Assembly (NCBI RefSeq): GCF_004364555.1
Contig: NZ_SOAM01000001.1
Location: 186,001 to 250,000, forward strand
Source of the DNA: Amnibacterium kyonggiense
Lineage (GTDB): Bacteria; Actinomycetota; Actinomycetes; Actinomycetales; Microbacteriaceae
Direction: 5' to 3'
DNA: 64,000 nucleotides
A program made the translations under genes and the position numbers. Below are positions 1 through 7,604 of the stretch, piece after piece; within the stretch, counting starts at the first letter, position 1; each line of letters opens with the position of its first letter. Under the pieces are notes generated by a model. That model searched no databases, had not been told where the DNA came from, and was given only the letters and a program-made list of their open reading frames with translations.

Positions 1-612
1 ACCGATCATTCGCCGAACCTGAAGGTCGCGAACGGGCTCACCGCCGAGCGTCTCGCCGAGCAGCTCGACCTGCTCGCCGCGCTCGACGCTCCGGTCCGGC
101 TGCTGCCGGGCATCGAGATCGACGTCCTGGAGGACGGCTCGCTGGACCAGGACCCGGCGATGCTCGACCGACTGGACGTCGTCGTGGCGAGCCTCCACTC
201 GAAGCTCCGGGCCGACCGGCGCGAGATCACCGCGCGGCTGCTCGGCGCGATCGCGGACCCGCACACGAACGTCGTCGGCCACATCACCGGTCGGCTCGTC
301 GAGGGGCGCCGCGGCACGCGCCCGCAGTCGGAGTTCGACTCGGCCCGGGTCTTCGCGGCCGCTGCCGAGGCGGGCGTGGCGATCGAGATCAACTCGCGGC
401 CCGAGCGGCAGGACCCGCCGGACGAACTCATCGCCGAGGCCCTGGCGGCCGGCTGCCTCTTCAGCATCGACACCGACGCGCACGCCCCGGGGCACCTCGA
501 CCTGCTCGGCCTCGGCGCGGAACGCGCCGCCGCGGCCGCCATCCCGCCCGAGCGGATCGTCACGACGTGGCCGGTCGAGGAGCTGCTCGCGTGGACGCAC
601 GCCCGTCGCTGA
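1..612 (+). CDS. PHP-domain metal-dependent hydrolase, C-terminal part
   Basis: The reading frame is already open at base 1 and encodes the last 203 residues, so the 5' end lies outside the window. The fragment opens with TDHS, then LLPGIEIDVLEDG, VVASLHS, EINSRPER and FSIDTDAHAP. These are the ordered metal-binding His/Asp/Glu motifs of PHP phosphoesterases, in the style of the C-terminal PHP domain of X-family DNA polymerases (PolX) and of YcdX-type phosphatases. Family knowledge predicts a trinuclear metal site and phosphoester hydrolysis. Whether a polymerase domain precedes it cannot be seen here. It ends 60 bases before tRNA-Arg. Confidence 0.85.
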   Translation, partial: TDHSPNLKVANGLTAERLAEQLDLLAALDAPVRLLPGIEIDVLEDGSLDQDPAMLDRLDVVVASLHSKLRADRREITARLLGAIADPHTNVVGHITGRLVEGRRGTRPQSEFDSARVFAAAAEAGVAIEINSRPERQDPPDELIAEALAAGCLFSIDTDAHAPGHLDLLGLGAERAAAAAIPPERIVTTWPVEELLAWTHARR

Positions 613-672
613 GCGACGCGGAGATCCGGACCTCCGACTGCTGGTAACATCGTGCGGTCGCTTCGACGGCAT

Positions 673-745
673 GCGCCCGTAGCTCAACGGATAGAGCATC
701 TGACTACGGATCAGAAGGTTGGGGGTTCGAGTCCCTCCGGGCGCG
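673..745 (+). tRNA. tRNA-Arg (ACG)
   Basis: A 73-nt cloverleaf can be read directly. The acceptor stem GCGCCCG pairs with CGGGCGC, and the D arm, the five-pair anticodon stem TCTGA/TCAGA and the T arm GGGGG-TTCGAGT-CCCTC are all present. The anticodon ACG sits at 706-708 in the loop CTACGGA, which reads CGU and, after A-to-I editing, CGC and CGA arginine codons. CCA is not fully encoded. A TAACAT -10-like box lies at 645-650. Confidence 0.95.
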
Positions 746-752
746 CAGAACG

Positions 753-792
753 GAAGCCCCGGTCAGAAGAGGAACTCTTCGGCCGGGGCTTC
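753..792. terminator. Hairpin between tRNA-Arg and a convergent small ORF
   Basis: GAAGCCCCGG at 753-762 pairs perfectly with CCGGGGCTTC at 783-792, and an inner stem GAAGAG/CTCTTC fills the loop. The position just after the tRNA suits a terminator. It also contains the stop codon and last codons of the minus-strand ORF 763-921, so it could serve both strands. There is no strong T tract. Confidence 0.6.
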
Positions 793-921
793 GTGCTTCC
801 CGGGTCGGACCTTCGCGGTGATCCGGTGCAGCGCGTGCTCGGCCTCGATGGCGCTGACGACGCCCGGGTGCGAGACCGGAGCGTCGTCGCCGCTCGATTC
901 GACGGCGACGTCCCCGTGCAC
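763..921 (-). CDS. Small hypothetical protein (52 aa), possibly the tail of a frameshifted gene
   Basis: Reading the minus strand from a GTG at 921 gives 52 residues (VHGDVAVESSGDDAPVSHPG...KHEAPAEEFLF) with the G/C-third-position pattern of the real genes here. The stop lies inside the hairpin 753-792. Upstream, similar coding character continues in another frame (ELAFDREVENRAGGPGSALVSA), so the true gene may be longer and broken by a frameshift near 925-940. I recognise no family. It converges on tRNA-Arg. Confidence is limited because there is no clear ribosome binding site. Confidence 0.35.
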   Translation of the reverse strand: MHGDVAVESSGDDAPVSHPGVVSAIEAEHALHRITAKVRPGKHEAPAEEFLF

Positions 922-1031
922 CTCGTCGCGGACACGAGCGCCGATCCCGGTCCGCCGGCGCGATTCTCGACCTCCCGGTCGAACGCGAGCTCTGGGCCAT
1001 CACCCGCGGACGGTGAGCGCTCCCGAGCCCT

Positions 1032-1109
1032 GATCAGGACGTCGTGCGGCGCTCAGGACGGAGCGGACGCTGCCGTCCTGCACCCGTGACGCCGTCCTGA
1101 TCGAGCGAC
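1032..1109. repeat. 78-bp folded intergenic repeat, copy 1
   Basis: This 78-bp block recurs at 2117-2194 without any gap and with 9 mismatches. It has nested inverted repeats: the outer arms ATCAGGACG/CGTCCTGAT and the inner arms CAGGACGG/CCGTCCTG. Both copies lie in intergenic DNA. The mismatches cluster in the loops and at the edge of the inner stem. Confidence 0.75.
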
Positions 1110-1153
1110 CGGGGGGCCGGCCCACGGCGTGCCGCCCGCCTCCACCGAAGCGC

Positions 1154-1192
1154 CTGCACCTGCACCAGCACCAGCACCAGCACCAGCACCAG
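1154..1192. repeat. CACCAG hexanucleotide tandem repeat
   Basis: About six units of a CACCAG/CACCTG hexamer lie upstream of the GTG-started membrane protein at 1291. The tract is probably outside the coding region, because the best start codon with a ribosome binding site follows it. Such a tract could vary in length by slippage. Confidence 0.7.
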
Positions 1193-1290
1193 GAGGGCAG
1201 CACCGCCTCGGAGTGGGGGTCGACACATCGAGGCGCGCCGCCTTGGATCCCTGGTCCAGGTCTCCTCGCACTCCTCAAGAAGGCAGCACA

Positions 1291-1680
1291 GTGTCGGCGC
1301 ACGCATCCCTCTCCGCTTCGCTCAGCCGCGCGACGCGCGTCGTGTCCACGGTGCCGAGCGAGGTGCGGATCGTGTCGGGCGCGGTCGCCGTCCTCGCGGT
1401 CGCCGCGGGCGTGATGTCCGCCGATTGGCGGCTCGGGATCCCGATCGTCGTGGCGATCAGCATCGCCGTGCTGCTCCGGGCGAATGCGGCCCTCAGCGCC
1501 GGAGCGCACGACCACGGCGAGCTCGCTTCGATCGAGCGCGTCCTCCGCGAGGACGAGGCGACGTATCCGGTCGAGGCCCTCGGCTTCGAGGTCGGCCGGG
1601 AGCGCCTGATCCGATCCGTGCGGGCCCTGCGTGCGCGTTCGGTGCGGCGGCTCCGTGCGTCGACCGAGCCGATCGGATGA
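1291..1680 (+). CDS. Small membrane protein, unknown function
   Basis: This 129-residue protein starts at GTG 1291, chosen because AGAAGG lies just upstream. An in-frame ATG at 1129 would translate the hexamer repeat and has no such site. Residues about 25-65 form two adjacent hydrophobic segments (VSGAVAVLAVAAGVMSA and LGIPIVVAISIAVLLRA). The remainder is a soluble, charged tail (ELASIERVLREDEATYPVEALGFEVG). I recognise no family. It is followed by a hairpin at 1698-1719. Confidence 0.55.
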   Translation: MSAHASLSASLSRATRVVSTVPSEVRIVSGAVAVLAVAAGVMSADWRLGIPIVVAISIAVLLRANAALSAGAHDHGELASIERVLREDEATYPVEALGFEVGRERLIRSVRALRARSVRRLRASTEPIG

Positions 1681-1697
1681 GCGGCTCCCGGTGAGCG

Positions 1698-1719
1698 GGG
1701 ACCGCACCGAGGCGGTCCC
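1698..1719. terminator. Hairpin after the small membrane protein
   Basis: GGGACCGC pairs with GCGGTCCC across a six-base loop, 18 bases after the stop codon of the preceding gene. It lacks a T tract, as many actinobacterial terminators do. Confidence 0.5.
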
Positions 1720-1898
1720 GCAGCGCTGACCGCGGTCCGCACCACTCGACGGACATGCGTCCCGCGCCTCCGTGTCCCGCCATCTGGGGACGCCACGGAC
1801 CTGACAGTCGCCCCGCCCTCCGCCGTTCGTGGGCGCGCCGCCGGCGGTCGGTGTTGAGGTGATGCCGAGGCACTCCGCCGCCCCTCGAGAGGACACCC

Positions 1899-2039
1899 GT
1901 GTACGAGAACGAACTCACCCAGGCCTTCTGCGTCCCCTGCTTCGTCCCCATGGTGCAGTGGGGCGACGCGCACCAGCGCTCGTGGGAGTGCCCCGAGTGC
2001 GGACCGCACGCCGACCTGCAGCGCGCTGCCGCCGCGTGA
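1899..2039 (+). CDS. Zinc-ribbon-like microprotein (46 aa)
   Basis: A GTG at 1899, preceded by GAGAGGA at a good distance, opens a 46-codon frame. The protein (VYENELTQAFCVPCFVPM...WECPECGPHADLQ) has two CxxC knuckles, CVPC and CPEC, separated by about 20 residues. That spacing is typical of a one-zinc ribbon. Codon third positions are almost all G or C, as in neighbouring genes. The function is unknown; a small zinc-binding regulator or adaptor is possible. It lies between the two 78-bp repeat copies. Confidence 0.55.
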   Translation: MYENELTQAFCVPCFVPMVQWGDAHQRSWECPECGPHADLQRAAAA

Positions 2040-2116
2040 TCGCTCCCCCGATCGCCGGTCTCGCCCGCATCCTCGGCGTGCGCCTCGCCGTCCGGATCGG
2101 GCGGCGCGAGCGCCGC

Positions 2117-2194
2117 GATCAGGACGTCGTGGTGCGTGCAGGACGGAGCGGGCGATGCGGTCCTGCACCCGTGACAGCGTCCTGATCGAGCGAC
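2117..2194. repeat. 78-bp folded intergenic repeat, copy 2
   Basis: Second copy of the block at 1032-1109. The outer arms ATCAGGACG/CGTCCTGAT are unchanged. The inner stem is GTGCAGGAC/GTCCTGCAC, shifted by changes on the left side that restore pairing with the unchanged right side. It ends 22 bases from the stop codon of the oxidoreductase gene and may act as its terminator. Confidence 0.75.
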
Positions 2195-2216
2195 GGAGGG
2201 GCGGGCCGCCCCGGGC

Positions 2217-3242
2217 TCAGCGCGGCTGCAGGCCCGCGGCCCGGTAGACGCCGTCGACCGCCTGCATCGTGCCGACGCCGCGCGCCGCGTCGAGGACGCT
2301 CGGCGAGCCGTCGCGCAGGACCATCGCGATGTGGGCGAGCTGCCGCTCGTAGCTGTTGTCGCCCTCCCGCGCCCGCTCCTCCAGCAGCACGCCGTCGTCG
2401 CTCTCGACGTGCAGCACCGCGCCCCACTGCGGGACGATGACGCTCGTCGCCGCGAGGCGCGCGTCGGTGCCGGTCACGCGCAGCGTCATGCTCCCGGTGT
2501 CGTCGCCGAGGAACGAGGCGCGTACCCGGGCGGGGACGTCGCCCGGCAGCCGCAGGTCCGCGTCCATCTGCAGATCGATCCGCGGATCGGCGCCGTACGG
2601 CTGCGCGACGGCGCGGAGGACCTCGGGCTCGCCCCAGCCGGCGCGGAGCAGGTCGATCGCGTAGCAGCCGACGTCCATGAACGCGCCACCGCCCAGGTTC
2701 CCGTCGAGCCGGATGTTCCCGGGCTGCACGACGAAGTGGGGGATGCTGAAGTCGACGTCGATCCGCTCGGTCCGGCCGAGCACGCCGGAGTCGAGGACGT
2801 CGAGCAGCCGTTCGATGAACGGGTGCAACCGGTAGTGGAAGCCGACGAACGCCCGGCGGCCCGCCGCCTCCGCGGCGTCGGCGATCCGCGCGGCCGTGGT
2901 GCCGTTCGCCGACAGCGGCTTCTCGCACAGCACGTGCTTGCCCGCCGCGAGCGCGCGCGCCGCCCACTCGGCGTGGAACACGGGCGGGAGCGCGATGTAG
3001 ACGAGGTCGATGTCCGGATCCGCGAGGACGCCGTCGTAGTCGGAGGCCCGCGGCACCCCGAGCCGGTCCGCGAGCGCCCGAGCGCGCTCGGGATCGCGGG
3101 AAGCGATCGCCTCGACCCGGACGCCCTCGAGCGCGCGCGAAGGGTCGATCATCGCGCGCTCCGTGATCCCGGCCGCCCCGAGGACGCCGATGCGAAGCGA
3201 ACCGGTCTCGACGCCGTCCGCGGGCGCTGCTTCAACGGTCAC
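2217..3242 (-). CDS. Gfo/Idh/MocA family oxidoreductase
   Basis: This 341-residue protein starts at GTG 3242, chosen because GAAGGAGA lies six bases upstream. The nucleotide-binding Rossmann motif GVLGAAGIT comes near residue 20, followed by IASRDPERARALADRLGVP, the family signature EKPLS and the C-terminal GGGAFMDVGCYAIDLLR barrel segment. The family oxidises or reduces sugars, inositols and dihydrodiols with NAD(P). The closest style is the D-xylose 1-dehydrogenase / dimeric dihydrodiol dehydrogenase group, which is of interest given the pentose genes at 28-36 kb. The substrate is not provable here. It is divergent from the adenylate kinase. Confidence 0.85.
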   Translation of the reverse strand: MTVEAAPADGVETGSLRIGVLGAAGITERAMIDPSRALEGVRVEAIASRDPERARALADRLGVPRASDYDGVLADPDIDLVYIALPPVFHAEWAARALAAGKHVLCEKPLSANGTTAARIADAAEAAGRRAFVGFHYRLHPFIERLLDVLDSGVLGRTERIDVDFSIPHFVVQPGNIRLDGNLGGGAFMDVGCYAIDLLRAGWGEPEVLRAVAQPYGADPRIDLQMDADLRLPGDVPARVRASFLGDDTGSMTLRVTGTDARLAATSVIVPQWGAVLHVESDDGVLLEERAREGDNSYERQLAHIAMVLRDGSPSVLDAARGVGTMQAVDGVYRAAGLQPR

Positions 3243-3548
3243 TGCGCTCTCCTTCGAGCCGATCGGTGCGGCGGGGCGCGAGTCTAGGCACGCGCGACGG
3301 TCCGCCGTAAGCGTCGCCGCATGATCCGACCATCGCGATCGGTGATGCCCCTCATCAGGCATTCTTGATCCGGGTGGCTCGTGGGAGCGCTCCGCCCGCC
3401 CCGCTCCGCCCAGCCGTTCCGCTTCTTCCGGCGCTGATCGTCTGGTAAGCAGTCCAGCGGTCGCGGGCTCGACGACGTGCCTCGGGAAGAACCCGCTTCC
3501 CCACGGGTTGCACCACAGAGCCTGCGTGGACCATGAAGGAGCAGCGTG

Positions 3549-4136
3549 ATGAAGCGAGTCGTCCTCTTCGGCCCTCCCGGCGTCGGCAAGGGCACGCAGG
3601 GCGGCCGCCTGGCGGCGACGCTCGGCGTACCCGTGATCTCCACGGGCGACCTGTTCCGTGCGCACGTCCGGAACGGCACCGACCTGGGCAAGCGCCTCAG
3701 CGCGCTCATCGCCGCCGGGGACTACGTGCCCGACTCCGTCACGAACACGATGCTCGCCGAGCGCCTCGCCGAGCCTGACGCGCAGGGCGGCTTCCTCCTC
3801 GACGGCTACCCCCGCACGGCCGACCAGGTCGCTGAGCTCGACCGGCTGCTCGCGCTGTCCGACACCTCGCTCGACGCCGTCCTGCTGCTGTCGGCATCCG
3901 ACGACGTCCTCGAGGAGCGCCTCCTGAAGCGCGCGGCGGAGCAGGGGCGCTCCGACGACACCCCCGAGGTCATCCGCCACCGCCTCGCGCTCTACCACGC
4001 GGAGACCGAGCCGCTCGTGGCGCTCTACGACGCGGCGGACCTCGTACTGCGGGTCGACGGCGTCGGCACGACCGACGAGGTGCACGAGCGGCTCATCGCC
4101 GCGATCGGGCAGGTGGAGCCGAGCGCGCTGCCCTGA
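3549..4136 (+). CDS. adk: Adenylate kinase (short-LID form)
   Basis: This 195-residue protein catalyses ATP + AMP = 2 ADP in the cytoplasm. It carries the P-loop GPPGVGKGTQ at residues 8-17, the AMP-binding STGDLFRAHV, the signature FLLDGYPRT, and a short LID (KRAAEQGRSDDTPEVIRHRL) with no zinc cysteines. ATG 3549 is preferred over the adjacent in-frame GTG 3546 because AAGGAG is then seven bases away. It stands alone, not in a ribosomal-protein operon beside secY where actinobacterial adk usually lies, so it may be an extra copy. The upstream 300 bases, shared with the divergent oxidoreductase, show no other gene. Confidence 0.9.
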   Translation: MKRVVLFGPPGVGKGTQGGRLAATLGVPVISTGDLFRAHVRNGTDLGKRLSALIAAGDYVPDSVTNTMLAERLAEPDAQGGFLLDGYPRTADQVAELDRLLALSDTSLDAVLLLSASDDVLEERLLKRAAEQGRSDDTPEVIRHRLALYHAETEPLVALYDAADLVLRVDGVGTTDEVHERLIAAIGQVEPSALP

Positions 4137-4191
4137 GCCCGCCTCGCCGAGCCCGCTGCCTCGAGCGGGCGCCGCGCCGGAGCGGCGCACC

Positions 4192-4233
4192 TGGACACAG
4201 GTTGCAGAGGGTGTAATCTTGCACTCACTGCAA
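4192..4233 (+). promoter_or_regulatory. Promoter with palindromic operator for the MFS exporter
   Basis: TGGACA (4192-4197) and TAATCT (4214-4219), 16 bases apart, make a plausible sigma-70-type promoter. Immediately after the -10 lies the palindrome TTGCACTCACTGCAA (4219-4233). A further TTGCAG half-site is at 4202-4207. This arrangement is typical of TetR- or MarR-type repression of drug exporters. No regulator gene is adjacent, so the repressor must be encoded elsewhere. Confidence 0.6.
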
Positions 4234-4304
4234 GCATCGACGTCGGGCTGTGGCGTTCGACGTCGCACTCCTCGTCGCGTCTCCACGTCTTCTGAAGGAC
4301 CTCC

Positions 4305-6446
4305 GTGACCTCTACCGCCACCGCGCCCGCGCCCGCCTCGGGCAGCGCCGTCATGTCGCACCGGCAGATCCTGCTGGTGATCTACGGCCTGATGGCCGGC
4401 ATGTTCCTGTCGGCCCTCGACCAGACCGTCGTCGGCACCGCGATCCGCACCATCGGCGACGACCTCCACGGTCTCGACCAGCAGGCGTGGGTGACCACCG
4501 CCTACCTGATCACGTCGACGATCGCGACCCCGATCTACGGCAAGCTCAGTGACCTCTTCGGCCGCCGCCCTCTGTACATCTTCGCGATCAGCATCTTCGT
4601 CGTCGGCTCGCTGGCCGCCTCGTTCTCGACCTCCATGCTGATGCTGGCGGGCTTCCGGGCCATCCAGGGCATCGGCGCGGGTGGCCTCATGTCCCTCCCG
4701 CTCGCGATCATGGGCGACATGCTCGCCCCCCGCGAGCGCGCGAAGTACCAGGGCTACTTCCTCGCCGTGTTCGGCGTCTCGTCCCTCGTCGGACCGCTCG
4801 TCGGCGGTCTGTTCTCCGGGGCGCCCGAGATCCTCTTCATCACCGGCTGGCGCTGGGTCTTCCTCATCAACGTGCCGATCGGTGCGGTCGCGCTGTTCAT
4901 GGTGCTGACCTTCCTGCACCTGCCCCGCTTCGGGGAGCACAAGGCCCCCCGCATCGACTGGTGGGGCGCCACGGCGGTCGTCGCGACCCTCGTCCCACTC
5001 CTCCTCGTCGCCGAGCAGGGCCGCACGTGGGGCTGGGCGTCCTGGGGCTCGATCACCTGCTACGTCGTCGGTGCGCTCGGCCTGATCGGCTTCCTCATCG
5101 CGGAGACGCTGATGGGCGACGACGCGATCATCCCGCTCAAGCTGTTCCGCTCCCGCGTCTTCTCGATGTCGACGATCCTCGGCGTGCTGGTCGGTTTCGG
5201 CATGTTCGGCGCCCTGCTGACCCTTCCCCTCTACCTGCAGGTCGTCACCGGCCTGACGGCGACCGAGTCGGGCTTCGCGACCCTGCCGATGGTGCTCGGC
5301 CTGATGATCGCGTCGATCGGCTCCGGCCAGATCATCTCCCGCACCGGCAAGTACCGGATCTTCCCCGTCACGGGCACGGCGTTCACCTCGGCCGGCTTCC
5401 TGTGGATGACGACGATCACGATCGACAAGCCGCTCTGGTACCTGATGATCGGGATGTTCCTGATCGGGCTGGGCCTCGGCCAGCTGATGCAGACGCTGAC
5501 CATGGCGAGCCAGAACTCGGTGCAGCCGCGGGACATGGGCGTCGCGACGAGCGCGTCGACCTTCTTCCGCCAGATCGGCGGCACCCTGGGCACCGCGGTG
5601 CTCCTGTCGGTGCTCTTCTCCTCGCTGCCGGGCAACATCCTGACCGCGACGCAGGACAAGGCGACGCTGACCTCGGCGCTGAACGCGGCCCTCACGCCGT
5701 CGGTGGCGCAGGCCGCGGACAACCGGGCGATCATGAAGCAGCTCTGGAACCCGATCGTGGATCCGATCAAGTCGAATCTGCAGTCGAGCCTCGACGACGC
5801 GACGACCACCGTGAAGCAGGCCGCGGACTCGGCCGCGACCTCGGCCGTCACGAAGCAGGTCACCGCCGCGGTGAACCAGCAGGTCGCCGCCGGCGCCGTG
5901 CCCGCCGCCGCCGCGCAGACGGTCATCGACCAGCAGGTGGCCGCCGCCCTGCCCGCCGCGAAGCGCACCGCGGAGGCCACGGCGCTCCGCGAGGCCGCGT
6001 CGAAGGCGGACGCGAGCGTGGTCGACGGCCGCCTGACCGTCGACTTCTCGAACGCGACCCAGCGGCGCGCGGTCGTCGACAAGGTCGTGCCGACGATCAT
6101 CAAGGACATCAAGAAGGGCTCGTCCTCGACCACGTCCGGGACGGACAGCTCCACGAGCGACACGTCCTTCCTCAAGGGCGCGGACCCTCGGCTGTCGAAG
6201 CCGTTCCTGACGGGCTTCAACGTCTCGGCCGTGCAGATCTACTGGGTCGGTCTGATCGTCCTGCTGATCGCGTTCGTGCTCAGCTGGTTCTTCAAGGTGC
6301 CGCCGCTGCGCCAGCGCTCCGCGCTGCAGGAGCAGGCGGACAAGGCCGCAGCGGACCGGCTCGAGGTCGACGCGGCGAACGCCGCGGCGGCGACCGGGAC
6401 CACGGCGCCGGCCGACGCGGGCGCCGTCCCGGCCGGGCGCCCGTAG
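4305..6446 (+). CDS. DHA2-type (EmrB/QacA) MFS drug exporter, long form
   Basis: This 713-residue polytopic membrane protein starts at GTG 4305 with GAAGGAC upstream. The N-terminal half has the antiporter motifs (LDQTVVGTAIRTIGDDL, LSDLFGRRPLYIF) and a 14-helix layout expected for proton-driven multidrug exporters. It is much longer than the usual ~500 residues. Between the last two helices (residues about 445-625) lies a long extracytoplasmic, Ala/Thr/Ser-rich segment with heptad-like spacing (SSLDDATTTVKQAADSAATSAVTKQV), then a final helix and an Ala-rich tail. Actinobacterial relatives with such insertions exist. The palindromic operator upstream suggests inducible expression. A strong hairpin follows. 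Confidence 0.88.
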   Translation: MTSTATAPAPASGSAVMSHRQILLVIYGLMAGMFLSALDQTVVGTAIRTIGDDLHGLDQQAWVTTAYLITSTIATPIYGKLSDLFGRRPLYIFAISIFVVGSLAASFSTSMLMLAGFRAIQGIGAGGLMSLPLAIMGDMLAPRERAKYQGYFLAVFGVSSLVGPLVGGLFSGAPEILFITGWRWVFLINVPIGAVALFMVLTFLHLPRFGEHKAPRIDWWGATAVVATLVPLLLVAEQGRTWGWASWGSITCYVVGALGLIGFLIAETLMGDDAIIPLKLFRSRVFSMSTILGVLVGFGMFGALLTLPLYLQVVTGLTATESGFATLPMVLGLMIASIGSGQIISRTGKYRIFPVTGTAFTSAGFLWMTTITIDKPLWYLMIGMFLIGLGLGQLMQTLTMASQNSVQPRDMGVATSASTFFRQIGGTLGTAVLLSVLFSSLPGNILTATQDKATLTSALNAALTPSVAQAADNRAIMKQLWNPIVDPIKSNLQSSLDDATTTVKQAADSAATSAVTKQVTAAVNQQVAAGAVPAAAAQTVIDQQVAAALPAAKRTAEATALREAASKADASVVDGRLTVDFSNATQRRAVVDKVVPTIIKDIKKGSSSTTSGTDSSTSDTSFLKGADPRLSKPFLTGFNVSAVQIYWVGLIVLLIAFVLSWFFKVPPLRQRSALQEQADKAAADRLEVDAANAAAATGTTAPADAGAVPAGRP

Positions 6447-6466
6447 CCCGAGCGCGTCATCGATCC

Positions 6467-6502
6467 GGAGCGGCCGGCGTCCCCAGGGGCGCCGGCCGCT
6501 CC
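6467..6502. terminator. Strong hairpin after the MFS exporter
   Basis: GGAGCGGCCGGC at 6467-6478 pairs perfectly over 12 bases with GCCGGCCGCTCC at 6491-6502. It sits about 20 bases after the MFS stop and separates it from the methyltransferase gene. Confidence 0.7.
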
Positions 6503-6561
6503 GGCGTTCCCGGCCCGCACCGCGAGCCGACGATGTCGGAGGCGGCCCGTAGCGTGACCGC

Positions 6562-7488
6562 GTGACGCTCGAGCTGCCGGAGGCCGCGCCGCTCGTCTGG
6601 GCCCCGTTCGGCCCCGACCGCGTCGTCGAAGGCGACAACCTGCCCCTGCTGCGCGCCCTCCCCGACGGCGCGTTCCGCCTCGTCTACCTCGATCCGCCGT
6701 TCAACACCGGACGGGAGCAGCTGCGGCGCACGACCATCACCCGGCACGACCCCATCGGCGGCACGCGCATGGGCTTCCACGGCCGCCCGTACGACGTCGT
6801 GCGGAGCAGCGTGACCCGGTACGACGACGCGTTCACCGACTACTGGGCGTTCCTCGAGCCGCGGCTCGAGGAGGCGTGGCGCGTGCTCGCCGAGGACGGG
6901 ACGCTCTACCTCCACCTGGACCAGCGGGAGGTGCACTACGCGAAGGTGCTGCTCGACGCCCTGTTCGGGCGGGAGTGCTTCCTGAACGAGATCGTCTGGG
7001 CCTACGACTACGGCGCCCGCACGACCCGGCGGTGGCCCGCCAAGCACGACACGATCCTGGTCTACGTGAAGGACCCGGAGCGGTACCTGTTCGACGCGAC
7101 GGAGGTCGACCGGGAGCCCTACATGGCTCCCGGTCTCGTGCCGCCCGAGAAGGCGGCGCTCGGCAAGCTGCCGACGGACGTGTGGTGGCACACGATCGTG
7201 TCGCCGACCGGGCGCGAGAAGACCGGCTACCCGACGCAGAAGCCGCTCGGCGTCCTGCGCCGCATCGTCGCGGCGAGCAGCGCGCCCGGTGACTGGGTGC
7301 TCGACCCCTTCGCGGGCAGCGGGACGACCGGCGAGGCGGCGCGCGCGCTCGGGCGGCGGTTCCTCCTCGTCGACGAGAGCCCGACGGCGATCGACGTCAT
7401 GCGCGCCAGGCTCGGCAACGGGGTCCTGATCGGACGGGGCCCGCGCGACAGAGCGACACCCCACAGCGCGCAGTGGCCACCGTTGTAG
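6562..7488 (+). CDS. Orphan beta-class DNA methyltransferase (N4/N6)
   Basis: This 308-residue protein has motif IV DPPFN at residues 44-48 before motif I FAGSGTT at residues 250-256, the permuted order of beta-class amino-methyltransferases. The segment GYPTQKPLGVLRRIV precedes motif I, as usual. It transfers a methyl group from S-adenosylmethionine to the exocyclic amine of adenine or cytosine in a specific site. No endonuclease or specificity gene lies next to it, so it is an orphan, either regulatory or a remnant of a restriction system. GTG 6562 follows a TAGCGT -10-like box by six bases and there is no close ribosome binding site, so a leaderless transcript is likely. The last 15 residues are low in recognisable motifs. 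Confidence 0.85.
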   Translation: MTLELPEAAPLVWAPFGPDRVVEGDNLPLLRALPDGAFRLVYLDPPFNTGREQLRRTTITRHDPIGGTRMGFHGRPYDVVRSSVTRYDDAFTDYWAFLEPRLEEAWRVLAEDGTLYLHLDQREVHYAKVLLDALFGRECFLNEIVWAYDYGARTTRRWPAKHDTILVYVKDPERYLFDATEVDREPYMAPGLVPPEKAALGKLPTDVWWHTIVSPTGREKTGYPTQKPLGVLRRIVAASSAPGDWVLDPFAGSGTTGEAARALGRRFLLVDESPTAIDVMRARLGNGVLIGRGPRDRATPHSAQWPPL

Positions 7489-7604
7489 GTCGCCCACAGT
7501 CGAGCGCGGATCGGAGCGGGCGGCCGCGCGCGGGTTCCCACGGTCGATTCCGGCTTCGGCGGGATCCCGGATTACCGTCCTGACCGAACGGACAGGAGGC
7601 GACC

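Noticed and set aside
1154-1192. CACCAG hexamer array considered as a CRISPR-like or coding repeat
   Set aside because: There are no spacers, the units are six bases, and the downstream start codon with a ribosome binding site places it outside the gene. It is a simple microsatellite.
2217-6638. A minus-strand frame open for about 1470 codons across adk and the MFS exporter
   Set aside because: Very high GC removes stop codons, and the real genes run on the plus strand. Only the last 341 codons (2217-3242) have recognisable protein motifs and a ribosome binding site.
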